Assembly (NCBI GenBank): GCA_900552945.1
Contig: USBI01000018.1
Span: forward strand, 1 to 30,900
Length of the DNA stretch: 30,900 nt
Reading direction: 5' to 3'
From: an uncultured Oscillospiraceae bacterium
Lineage (GTDB): Bacteria; Bacillota; Clostridia; Oscillospirales; Ruminococcaceae
The first letter of the stretch is position 1; each line of letters opens with the position of its first letter. The notes under the pieces were generated by a model that searched no databases, was not told where the DNA came from, and worked only from the letters and a program-made list of their open reading frames with translations. Both the position numbers and the translations under genes were made by a program. Positions 14,840 through 21,415 of the stretch are shown in pieces.

Positions 14840-15792
14840 GTTCGGTTGTTTTCCTTTCGTATATAATTTCCAATGTCAGTAATGCAGACCAGCGTGACAG
14901 CCAGAAAGGTGCCGGGAATGAGAATCACCCACCAGTCTCCGCTCATGAGCGCCCGGTCCGCCTGGGAGAGCATGCTTCCCCAAGAAATCGTTTCCACCGG
15001 CAGGCCGATGCCGAGAAAGCTCAGCGTTGCTTCTGTTCCAATCGCTGTGCCGATGTTGGTGACGATCATAAAAAGAATGGATGGAAACAGCCCGGGAATG
15101 AGGTGCCGGATGAGCAGATACCAAAAGCCGGCGCCCATACTGCGGGCCGCCTGCACGTAGCCGCTTTGTTTTAAGCGAAGCACTTCGGTTCGGACGATCT
15201 TTGCCATGTTCATCCAGCTGGTGATGCCGATGACAAACCCGATTGAAAGCGGGTTTGTCTGACCAATCACGGCCTGGATGAAAATGACGATGAGGATGGA
15301 TGGAATGCTCATGATCAGCTCGGCGAGGCGCATCATCCCGTCATCAACAAAAGAAGGCACGCTTGCGCTGATGCTGCCGTATACAATGGCAATGACCGTT
15401 GAGAGCGCCGCCGCAAACAGCCCGATGAACAGGGAGATCCTTCCGCCGTACCAGATCATGGAAAAGATGTCCCGCCCCATGGGGTCGGTTCCAAAATAGA
15501 AGCTGCCGGAAGGCGGCGCGGAGATGTGCTCCAGATCCAGATAAGCGGGGTCGTGGTTCATGAGCAGTTCGGCAAACAGACAGCCGAGCAAAATTACACC
15601 AAGCAGGATGATAGCCACCCATGGAGGCCGTCCGTGCCTGCGTTTTTCGGGCGGCCGGTCGTCTGTTTGAGGAAGAATCCCAACCATGCGGAACAGCTCT
15701 TTTGCAGGGGTGCTGGCTTCTGACTGGTTTGGCTTTTGTGTTTGAGCAGAAGACGAAACATCTGTTGTCTGGTTTGTTGAATGAAAGCTCAC
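14824..15792 (-). CDS. Peptide ABC transporter permease (OppC/DppC type)
   Basis: A 322-residue inner-membrane permease. A polar N-terminus of about 55 residues (Ser/Gln/Thr-rich, then KRRHGRPP) leads to membrane segment 1 (about 58-76). The OppC_N-type signature FGTDPMGRDIFSMIWYGGR follows, and then the binding-protein-dependent transport domain with the EAA-like loop YVQAARSMGAGFWYLLIRHL that contacts the ATPases. Five to six membrane segments fit the family. It starts at GTG 15792, overlapping the oppB-like stop (GTGA), behind an AAGGGGG ribosome site. Confidence 0.94.
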   Translation of the reverse strand: MSFHSTNQTTDVSSSAQTQKPNQSEASTPAKELFRMVGILPQTDDRPPEKRRHGRPPWVAIILLGVILLGCLFAELLMNHDPAYLDLEHISAPPSGSFYFGTDPMGRDIFSMIWYGGRISLFIGLFAAALSTVIAIVYGSISASVPSFVDDGMMRLAELIMSIPSILIVIFIQAVIGQTNPLSIGFVIGITSWMNMAKIVRTEVLRLKQSGYVQAARSMGAGFWYLLIRHLIPGLFPSILFMIVTNIGTAIGTEATLSFLGIGLPVETISWGSMLSQADRALMSGDWWVILIPGTFLAVTLVCITDIGNYIRKENNRTCSNL

Positions 15793-16793
15793 CGCATAAA
15801 CCCCCTTCCGGTCTGCCGCATCCGTGGGTCAATCCAGTGATTGACCGCTTGAGAGAGCATATTTGCAAGGATCACCGCAACGCCGGTGATGAGGCACAGC
15901 ACCATCAGCATGTTGTAATCGTGATATTTTGCACTTTCAAAACAGAGGGTTCCAAGGCCCGGGTAGGAAAAGACCTGCTCTACAATATAGGTTCCGCCCA
16001 GGATGTGAGGGATGGAGATGGCCATCAGGCTGAAAAATGCCGGCAGGATGTTGCGCACACAGTGCCGCCATACTGTTTGGCTGCGGCTGAGCCCCTTTGC
16101 TCGGCAGAGCAGGACATAATCCTGCTTGAGTTCTTCCAGAAGCCGGTTGCGCACCATGTAGGCGTAATACCATAAATGGCTCAGGATGAGCACTGTGAGC
16201 GGGAGAATCAGGTGGGTGATCCGGCTGAGGATGTCGTTCGGAGAGCCGGTGGCATAAGCCCCGCTGGAAGGCAGCAGCCTTAGCCAGACACTGAAGATGA
16301 GGATCAGCACCAGCGCCACCCAGAAAGAGGGGATAGTGTTGGTCACTGTTCCGATCTTGCAGATGATCCGGTCGGCAAAGCTGTCCTCCTTCAGCGCGCA
16401 GAAGATGCCCAGCAGCAGGGAAAGCCCGAAGGTGATCAAATAAGCACAGCCGCCGAGCAGCAGGGTGTTGCCCCATGTGTTGCCAATTACCTGCATAACA
16501 TCCTGCTTGTACTTGAACGAGATGCCGAAGTTGCCTTGTACCGCTTCGGAGATCCAGCGCCCGTACTGTACGTAAATGGGGTCGTCGAGCCCCAGCCGTT
16601 CTTCGGCCTGCGCGCGTTCTTCATCGCTCATCCGTTCTACCGATTCCCCATAGTAGGAGCGCAATGGGTCGCCCGGCGCCAGCCGTGAGATGTAAAACAC
16701 TGCCAGTGAAAGCAGAAACAGGGTGACGACCAGCTGTATCGTCTTTTTTAAGATAGGGATTCCCCATGCTTTGAATGGTTTGTGTGGATTCAT
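15789..16793 (-). CDS. Peptide ABC transporter permease (OppB/DppB type)
   Basis: A 334-residue permease, first gene of the operon. It has membrane segment 1 near residues 15-35 (QLVVTLFLLSLAVFYISRL), the APGDP motif typical of OppB, the periplasmic loop with RLGLDDPIYVQYGRW, and the EAA loop YVLLCRAKGLSRSQTVWRHC. The start chosen is ATG 16793, 8 bases after AGAAAGG; the frame stays open for 18 more codons upstream, but that part overlaps the leader hairpin. The gene follows a leader of about 200 bases with a terminator-like hairpin. Confidence 0.93.
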   Translation of the reverse strand: MNPHKPFKAWGIPILKKTIQLVVTLFLLSLAVFYISRLAPGDPLRSYYGESVERMSDEERAQAEERLGLDDPIYVQYGRWISEAVQGNFGISFKYKQDVMQVIGNTWGNTLLLGGCAYLITFGLSLLLGIFCALKEDSFADRIICKIGTVTNTIPSFWVALVLILIFSVWLRLLPSSGAYATGSPNDILSRITHLILPLTVLILSHLWYYAYMVRNRLLEELKQDYVLLCRAKGLSRSQTVWRHCVRNILPAFFSLMAISIPHILGGTYIVEQVFSYPGLGTLCFESAKYHDYNMLMVLCLITGVAVILANMLSQAVNHWIDPRMRQTGRGFMR

Positions 16794-16972
16794 GTTTTGT
16801 GCCTTTCTGAAAATTTGCAAAAGAAAAAAGATATTCCCCTTTTGCAAAAATGGGAATATCTTCGTGATAAACCAATGTCTTCGTGAAATAAAAGTAAGTG
16901 CAGTCTGTGTGGGGACCTTGTCCCGAAAAATATGCCGGCGCCTGCTTCTTTTGAAACAACAGCGAACTTCAT
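16790..16972 (-). CDS. Possible 60-codon leader ORF before the ABC transporter
   Basis: An open frame from ATG 16972 to TGA 16790 would encode 60 residues beginning MKFAVVSKEAGAG, with a His/Leu/Phe-rich middle (HRLHLLLFHED) and Cys/Phe-rich end. Its stop overlaps the oppB-like ATG (ATGA), as in coupled genes, and it runs straight through the terminator hairpin. It would start about 18 bases after the expected transcript start. There is no visible Shine-Dalgarno site and no recognised family, so it may be chance. Confidence 0.3.
   Translation of the reverse strand: MKFAVVSKEAGAGIFFGTRSPHRLHLLLFHEDIGLSRRYSHFCKRGISFFFCKFSERHKT
16828..16862 (-). terminator. Intrinsic terminator inside the ABC-operon leader (possible attenuator)
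   Basis: AAGATATTCCC (16828-16838) and its exact reverse complement GGGAATATCTT (16852-16862) form an 11-base-pair stem. The loop can extend it by TTTT/AAAA. On the minus strand the stem runs into TTTTTTCTTTT. It lies 35 bases before the first permease start and 135 bases after the promoter, so it could stop most transcription before the operon. No known riboswitch or T-box core was recognised in the leader. Confidence 0.8.
16855..16888 (-). repeat. Imperfect 15-base direct repeat in the ABC-operon leader
   Basis: Bases 16855-16869 and 16874-16888 match at 13 of 15 positions (core TCTTCGTGA), a 19-base period. One copy overlaps the outer arm of the leader terminator, so the other may compete for pairing or bind a regulator. 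Confidence 0.5.
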
Positions 16973-16996
16973 GAACACTGTGCCGTCAATACGAAC

Positions 16997-17026
16997 ACTA
17001 TACCATCCGTGAAGAAAGCCTGTCAA
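16997..17026 (-). promoter_or_regulatory. Promoter of the peptide ABC transporter operon
   Basis: On the minus strand a perfect TTGACA (17026-17021), an 18-base spacer, and TATAGT (17002-16997). It implies a leader of roughly 200 bases. The gene-free stretch 16794-17164 holds this promoter, the leader terminator and repeat, and the ldh terminator. Confidence 0.75.
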
Positions 17027-17124
17027 TCCCGCTTCCAAAAGTCAACAGAATTGTAAAACGATTGCTCGCTTTTTTCTGGGATCGTGTTATTTTTAAGGGG
17101 CCACTTCTGCTTTGCGGTAGAAAA

Positions 17125-17156
17125 GCCGGGGTACCCTCTGAAAGGAATACCCCGGC
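17125..17156 (-). terminator. ldh terminator
   Basis: GCCGGGGTA (17125-17133) pairs with TACCCCGGC (17148-17156). On the minus strand it is followed by TTTT. It lies 8 bases beyond the ldh stop. Confidence 0.88.
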
Positions 17157-17164
17157 CGGTAGGT

Positions 17165-18118
17165 TTAATACAGTTCCAGTTCGTCAAACGCTTCTTTTAA
17201 AACATTACAGGATGAAAGGAGCTTTTCTTTTTCTTCTTCAGCAAGCGAAAGCTCCAGTACCTTTTTTACACCGTTTCTCCCGATGATGGCGGGAACGCCG
17301 ATGTAAACGTCGTTCATTCCATATTCGCCGCACAGCATGGCGGAAACGGTCAGCACACTGTTTTCATTGCCGAATACCGCTTTGGTGATCCGCACCATCG
17401 CCATACCGATGCCGTAATAGGTGGCGTGCTTTGCTTTGATGATCTTCTGTGCCGCGCCCCGGACCTCTTCGCTGATCTGTTCAAGGTCGTTGTAACGGCA
17501 GCGCCCGTCCGATTCTTCACAGATATCCAGAATGGGCTTCGCCGCCAGCATGGCCTGCGACCAGGGGACAAATTCACTGTCGCCGTGTTCGCCGATGACA
17601 TAGGCGTGCATATTTCTGGGGTCAACGCCGAAATAATCCCCCAGCAGGTAACGCAGCCGCGCGGTATCTAACGCGGTGCCGGTCCCCAGCACCCGGCGCG
17701 GATTAAAACCGGACAGCTGTTTTGCGATGTGGGTCATAACGTCTACCGGGTTGGTCGCCACCAGAAAGATGCCGTTAAAGCCGGATTCGGTCACCGGCGT
17801 GATGATGGAGCGGAATACCGCGGCGTTCCGCTGAAGCAGGTCAAGGCGGGATTCACCCGGCTTCTGCGCCACTCCCGCGCAGATGGCGACGATTCCTGCG
17901 TCCTCGCAGTCTTTGTAATCGCCCGCGTAAATTTTCATGTTGGAAGCGGAGAAAGCCAGCCCGTGGTTTAAGTCCATCGCTTCTCCCATCGCGCGTTCTT
18001 TGTCTAGGTCGATCAGCACCAGCTCGTCACAGACATTCTGGTTAAGCAGGGCGTACGCGTAGCTCATGCCGACCATACCGGTGCCGATCAAAACAACCTT
18101 TCGGTTTTCAATTGCCAT
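17165..18118 (-). CDS. ldh: L-lactate dehydrogenase
   Basis: A 317-residue cytosolic enzyme that reduces pyruvate to L-lactate with NADH. The Rossmann motif is VLIGTGMVGMSYA, and the mobile active-site loop is AQKPGESRLDLL. Q85 in that loop fits lactate rather than malate specificity, where an arginine is normal. The catalytic residues are R91, D151, R154 (LDTARLR) and H178 in IGEHGDSE. The length fits the family. The start ATG 18118 follows GGGAGG by 6 bases. It lies 60 bases after the desulfoferrodoxin gene on the same strand, with a terminator between; I could see no separate ldh promoter in that gap, so ldh may rely on read-through or on a promoter inside the upstream gene. Confidence 0.95.
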   Translation of the reverse strand: MAIENRKVVLIGTGMVGMSYAYALLNQNVCDELVLIDLDKERAMGEAMDLNHGLAFSASNMKIYAGDYKDCEDAGIVAICAGVAQKPGESRLDLLQRNAAVFRSIITPVTESGFNGIFLVATNPVDVMTHIAKQLSGFNPRRVLGTGTALDTARLRYLLGDYFGVDPRNMHAYVIGEHGDSEFVPWSQAMLAAKPILDICEESDGRCRYNDLEQISEEVRGAAQKIIKAKHATYYGIGMAMVRITKAVFGNENSVLTVSAMLCGEYGMNDVYIGVPAIIGRNGVKKVLELSLAEEEKEKLLSSCNVLKEAFDELELY

Positions 18119-18142
18119 AAAATTCCTCCCAATAAAAACACA

Positions 18143-18170
18143 GGCGCCCTTTCTTGTCTGAAAAGGCGCC
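18143..18170 (-). terminator. Terminator between desulfoferrodoxin and ldh
   Basis: GGCGCC (18143-18148) pairs with GGCGCC (18165-18170), extended by TTT/AAA after one mismatch. On the minus strand it runs into TGTGTTTTTATT, and ends only about 25 bases before the ldh start. Confidence 0.8.
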
Positions 18171-18178
18171 GCGGTAAG

Positions 18179-18559
18179 TCAAATTTCTGTTTTCCAGAGT
18201 CCGTGCAGATTGCAGTAAGCATATGCCGCGACCGGCTCATCTTCTGCCAGAGCGAATACAGCTTTCGGTGCTTCGCCGGGCTTTAAGGCTTTTCGCTGCC
18301 CGCCTTTTTTGGTTTGCAGATAAATCCACTGAATGGAATGTTCCTCCGCCATTGGATGTGCGGTCTCGCCTACGGTGACGGTTACAAGGTTTTCATTAAC
18401 CGCAATGACCGGAAGGTGTTTTTCCTGTGCCGCTTCAGTGGTGTTTGCGGTCAGTTCCTGCATTTTTTCGCCGCAGCAGACAAGCGGGACTCCCGCGTCA
18501 TGAATTAAACCAACGATGTTTCCGCAGTGTTTGCAAATAAAGAATCTGTGCTCGCTCAT
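18179..18559 (-). CDS. dfx: Desulfoferrodoxin (superoxide reductase, 2Fe type)
   Basis: A 126-residue enzyme that reduces superoxide to hydrogen peroxide with no oxygen release, as suits an anaerobe. An N-terminal desulforedoxin domain has the Fe(SCys)4 ligands C9, C12, C28 and C29 (FICKHCGN and LVCCGEK). The superoxide-reductase domain supplies the iron ligands in HLPVI, TAHPMAEEHSIQW and YCNLHGLWK, giving His4Cys. The length matches the 2Fe-SOR class. The start ATG 18559 is chosen for GGAGGG 6 bases upstream; an open frame reaches 18688 but has no ribosome site and covers the promoter. Rubredoxin is the usual electron donor and is not in the window. Confidence 0.93.
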   Translation of the reverse strand: MSEHRFFICKHCGNIVGLIHDAGVPLVCCGEKMQELTANTTEAAQEKHLPVIAVNENLVTVTVGETAHPMAEEHSIQWIYLQTKKGGQRKALKPGEAPKAVFALAEDEPVAAYAYCNLHGLWKTEI

Positions 18560-18619
18560 TGTATACCCTCCATTCATGTTATACGTCACGACATTATCAT
18601 AACCATTGGGAATATATTT

Positions 18620-18648
18620 ATTATACCACCGGAAGGAAAAGGAAACAA
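18620..18648 (-). promoter_or_regulatory. Desulfoferrodoxin promoter
   Basis: On the minus strand TTGTTT (18648-18643), a 17-base spacer and a perfect TATAAT (18625-18620). The start codon is 60 bases downstream. No clear PerR box was seen, though the -10 region is very AT-rich. Confidence 0.7.
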
Positions 18649-18745
18649 ACAGAATTTGTGATATTTCTGTGAAAAAATATTTTTTCAAGGGCCTGTGCCG
18701 ATTTGAAATAAAAAGTCACAATCGGTCGAAAAACAGGATTTTACA

Positions 18746-18774
18746 TTGCAAAATCCGTTCGGTTGCGGTATAGT
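18746..18774 (+). promoter_or_regulatory. Promoter of the hem operon
   Basis: TTGCAA (18746-18751), a 17-base spacer and TATAGT (18769-18774). The hemA start is 34 bases downstream. The short 5' leader leaves no room for a riboswitch. Confidence 0.72.
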
Positions 18775-18808
18775 AATTTTGATTATGCTGGGTTGGGAGA
18801 TAAGAAAA

Positions 18809-20035
18809 ATGGATATTTCAATGATCGGCATTGATTACGGGAGCGCAAGTGTTGAACTGCGGGAGCAGTTTGCCTTTACCGCTTCCCGTGCCGCAGAATT
18901 TGCCCGAGCGGTGACCGAACTGCACGGCGCGGAGGGCTGCGTGGTCCTGTCGACCTGTAACCGCACCGAAATTTGGTGCAGCGGGCTTCGCGAAGAGCTG
19001 TTTGCGGTGTTTGCCGAAGAGACCGGCCATCCGCAGGAGGAATGCAGGCGCCGGTTTACCGCCCGTTCCGGGGAACAGGCAGTGCGCTACCTGTTTGAGC
19101 TGGGCTGCGGCATGCATTCCCAGATTTTTGGTGAAGATCAGATCCTCGCTCAGCTAAAAACAGCGCTTCAGGCCGCGCATGAGCAGAAAACGGCCGGTCC
19201 TGTGCTGGAAACCCTCTTTCGTACTGCCATTGCGGCGGCGAAACGGGTCAAAACACAGGTGCATCTCACGGCGAAAGACCGTTCGGTGCCGGAAAGTGCT
19301 GTCAGCCTGCTGGAACGCCGGTATGGAAACCTGGAAGGAAAAAAGTGTCTGGTCATCGGCAACGGGGAAATGGGGCGGATGACCTGCGAACTGCTGGTGC
19401 GCCGCGGATGTGAGGTGCTGATGACCCTGCGCCAGTACAAACGCGCGCAGGCGGTGATCCCGGCGGGATGCAGCGTGATGCTGTATGAGGAGCGGTATCG
19501 TTACATAGCACAGCAGGATTTTATTTTCAGTGCAACGCTGAGCCCGCATCACACCCTGACTGGGCAGGCGCTGGCAGAAGCGGGTGTGCGCCCTGGCTGT
19601 GTTTTGGTGGACCTGGCCGTCCCGCGTGACATTGACCCCGCCGCCGGGCAGCTTCCGGGTGTGACGCTGTATGATATGGATGCGCTGGGCGGCGAACCCT
19701 CCTGCAGTCCCGAAGCGCTGGCTGCCGCCAATGCTCTTTTGGATGAAGCCGCGGTGGATTTTGAAAGCTGGTATTACTTCCGGGAATTTGTTCCCATGGT
19801 GGCGGATACCGCACGTAAAACAGCGGAGCTTGCCGCCGCCAAGCTGATGAAGCCCTACCGCCGGCTTGCTTCCGGCGAGATGGATGTCCCTTCTCTGCAA
19901 GCGCAGGTGAATCAGGCGGTGCAGAAATCGGTGGAAAAACTGCTGTTCGGGTTAAAGGAAAGTCTTGAGCGGGACCAGTGGCAGGCCTGCCTGCGTGCGC
20001 TGGAAATTTCCGCCGATCGTTTTTCGGAGGAATAA
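18809..20035 (+). CDS. hemA: Glutamyl-tRNA reductase
   Basis: A 408-residue NADPH enzyme that reduces glutamyl-tRNA to glutamate-1-semialdehyde, the first step of C5 tetrapyrrole synthesis. The catalytic nucleophile is C50 in LSTCNRTEIW. The NADPH domain has LVIGNGEMGRMTCELL (about 184-199), and a C-terminal dimerisation helix follows. The start is ATG 18809 with GGGAG about 9 bases upstream. The frame is open to 18746 but that portion is the promoter. The length is slightly below the 410-450 usual for the family. It is first in the six-gene hem operon, with sirC 4 bases downstream. Confidence 0.95.
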   Translation: MDISMIGIDYGSASVELREQFAFTASRAAEFARAVTELHGAEGCVVLSTCNRTEIWCSGLREELFAVFAEETGHPQEECRRRFTARSGEQAVRYLFELGCGMHSQIFGEDQILAQLKTALQAAHEQKTAGPVLETLFRTAIAAAKRVKTQVHLTAKDRSVPESAVSLLERRYGNLEGKKCLVIGNGEMGRMTCELLVRRGCEVLMTLRQYKRAQAVIPAGCSVMLYEERYRYIAQQDFIFSATLSPHHTLTGQALAEAGVRPGCVLVDLAVPRDIDPAAGQLPGVTLYDMDALGGEPSCSPEALAAANALLDEAAVDFESWYYFREFVPMVADTARKTAELAAAKLMKPYRRLASGEMDVPSLQAQVNQAVQKSVEKLLFGLKESLERDQWQACLRALEISADRFSEE

Positions 20036-20039
20036 CGAG

Positions 20040-20510
20040 ATGGGAAAAAATTATTTTCCGCTTTTTATTGATTTGACCGGCCGCAGGGTGCTGGTTGTAG
20101 GCGGCGGTGCTGTTGCCGAGCGCAGGGTGCGTGCCCTGCTGCCGTTCGGCTGTTCGCTCACAGTGGTCGCACCGGCTGTTTCACCGGGGATTCTTGAACT
20201 GGCGGATCAGAAGAAAATCCGGCTGGAGCAAAGAGAGTACCGCGAGGGGGATGAGGACGGCTGTGCGCTTGTCCTTGCCGCGACGAATGACCGCGCGGTC
20301 AATCATACCGTAGTACGGCAGGCCGCTCAGGCCGGTGCGTTTTATAATGCGGCAGATTGCAAAGAGGAATGTAACTTTTTCTTTCCCGGTATCGCTATGG
20401 GCAGTGGAATCACAGCGGGCGTTACGGCAAACGGGCGGGATCATCGCCTTGCGCGCCGGGCGACCGAACGGATCCGCACACTGCTGGAAGCGTTTGCGCG
20501 GGAAGAGTAA
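20040..20510 (+). CDS. Precorrin-2 dehydrogenase (SirC/CysG N-terminal type)
   Basis: A 156-residue NAD-dependent protein that oxidises precorrin-2 to sirohydrochlorin. The Rossmann motif is RRVLVVGGGAVAERRVRALL (about 15-34), with VLAATNDRAVN and NAADCKEECNFFFPGI further on. It is short compared with 200-residue SirC proteins and lacks the CysG methyltransferase part; the methyltransferase is separate (CobA-HemD). Cobalt insertion is probably done by CbiK downstream. Siroheme ferrochelatase activity cannot be excluded. The start is ATG 20040, 9 bases after CGGAGG, which lies inside the last codons of hemA. Confidence 0.88.
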   Translation: MGKNYFPLFIDLTGRRVLVVGGGAVAERRVRALLPFGCSLTVVAPAVSPGILELADQKKIRLEQREYREGDEDGCALVLAATNDRAVNHTVVRQAAQAGAFYNAADCKEECNFFFPGIAMGSGITAGVTANGRDHRLARRATERIRTLLEAFAREE

Positions 20511-20533
20511 CGGATATAAAGGGGGAATCCCGC

Positions 20534-21415
20534 ATGCGGACCATCCGCGTTGGGAGCCGTGACAGCAAACTTGCTGTCATGCAGACACAGATCGTTCTGG
20601 ATACGCTCAAACAGGCGCATCCCGAACTGGAATTTGAATTGGTGACCTTAAAAACCACCGGCGATTTGATTTTGGATAAGACCCTTGACAAGATCGGCGG
20701 AAAAGGATTGTTTGTCAAGGAATTGGATCAGGCGCTGATGGACGGCCGTGTGGATATGACCGTCCACAGCTTAAAAGATATGCCCATGGAGGAAAATCCG
20801 GACCTTCCCGTTGTGGCTTACAGCACACGGGGTGACCCGCGCGACGCGCTTGTTCTCGCCGCTGGCCATGACCCGGAAAAACCGCTTGCGGTCATTGGCT
20901 CATCCAGCGCGCGGCGGCAGATTCAGCTGGCAAAACTGTTTCCGGGCGTTGCGGTCCATAGCATGCGCGGGAACATCATTACCCGGCTGGAAAAGCTTGA
21001 TCGGGGCGAGTGTTCCGCGCTCGTGCTTGCGGCTTCCGGGCTGATGCGTGCCGGGTTATCTCACCGCATTACCCGCCCGTTTTCGGTGCAGGAGATGCTT
21101 CCCGCCGCCGGGCAGGGGATTCTTGCGGTTCAGTGCCGGCGGGATTTTGACGCCGGATTTCTCACCGCGGCGGATGATCCCGCGTCCCGGGCGGCCGCCA
21201 TGGCGGAGCGTGGTTTTGTGCGCACGCTGGACGGTGGCTGTTCTTCCCCAATCGCGGCGTTTGCGCAGGTGAACGGCCACGAACTGCGGCTGACCGGGCT
21301 GTATGTCGACCCGCAGACCGGGCGCCAGGCGCTCGGCAGTATGACCGATACGGTGGAACGTGCCGCTTTGTGCGGGGAACGCCTCGCCATCCGGCTGAAA
21401 GGACAGGTCGAATGA
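20534..21415 (+). CDS. hemC: Porphobilinogen deaminase (hydroxymethylbilane synthase)
   Basis: A 293-residue enzyme that joins four porphobilinogens into hydroxymethylbilane. The N-terminus IRVGSRDSKLAVMQTQ is typical, as are HSLKDMPME, SSARRQIQL and RGNIITRLEKL. The dipyrromethane cofactor is held by C236 in LDGGCSSPIAAF. The family is usually 300-315 residues, so the C-terminus is a little short but all motifs are present. The start ATG 20534 follows a GGGGG site by 8 bases. The last bases overlap the next start (ATGA). Confidence 0.96.
   Translation: MRTIRVGSRDSKLAVMQTQIVLDTLKQAHPELEFELVTLKTTGDLILDKTLDKIGGKGLFVKELDQALMDGRVDMTVHSLKDMPMEENPDLPVVAYSTRGDPRDALVLAAGHDPEKPLAVIGSSSARRQIQLAKLFPGVAVHSMRGNIITRLEKLDRGECSALVLAASGLMRAGLSHRITRPFSVQEMLPAAGQGILAVQCRRDFDAGFLTAADDPASRAAAMAERGFVRTLDGGCSSPIAAFAQVNGHELRLTGLYVDPQTGRQALGSMTDTVERAALCGERLAIRLKGQVE

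Noticed and set aside
16793..16847. Longer N-terminus for the OppB-like permease (18 extra codons)
   Set aside because: It would begin inside the leader terminator, and the ATG at 16793 has the ribosome site at proper distance.
18590..18625. PerR-like box near the desulfoferrodoxin promoter
   Set aside because: AT-rich and partly palindromic, but the match to the TTATAAT-type consensus is too loose to claim.
19154..19900. 248-codon minus-strand frame over hemA
   Set aside because: Antisense shadow; hemA is intact with its catalytic motif.
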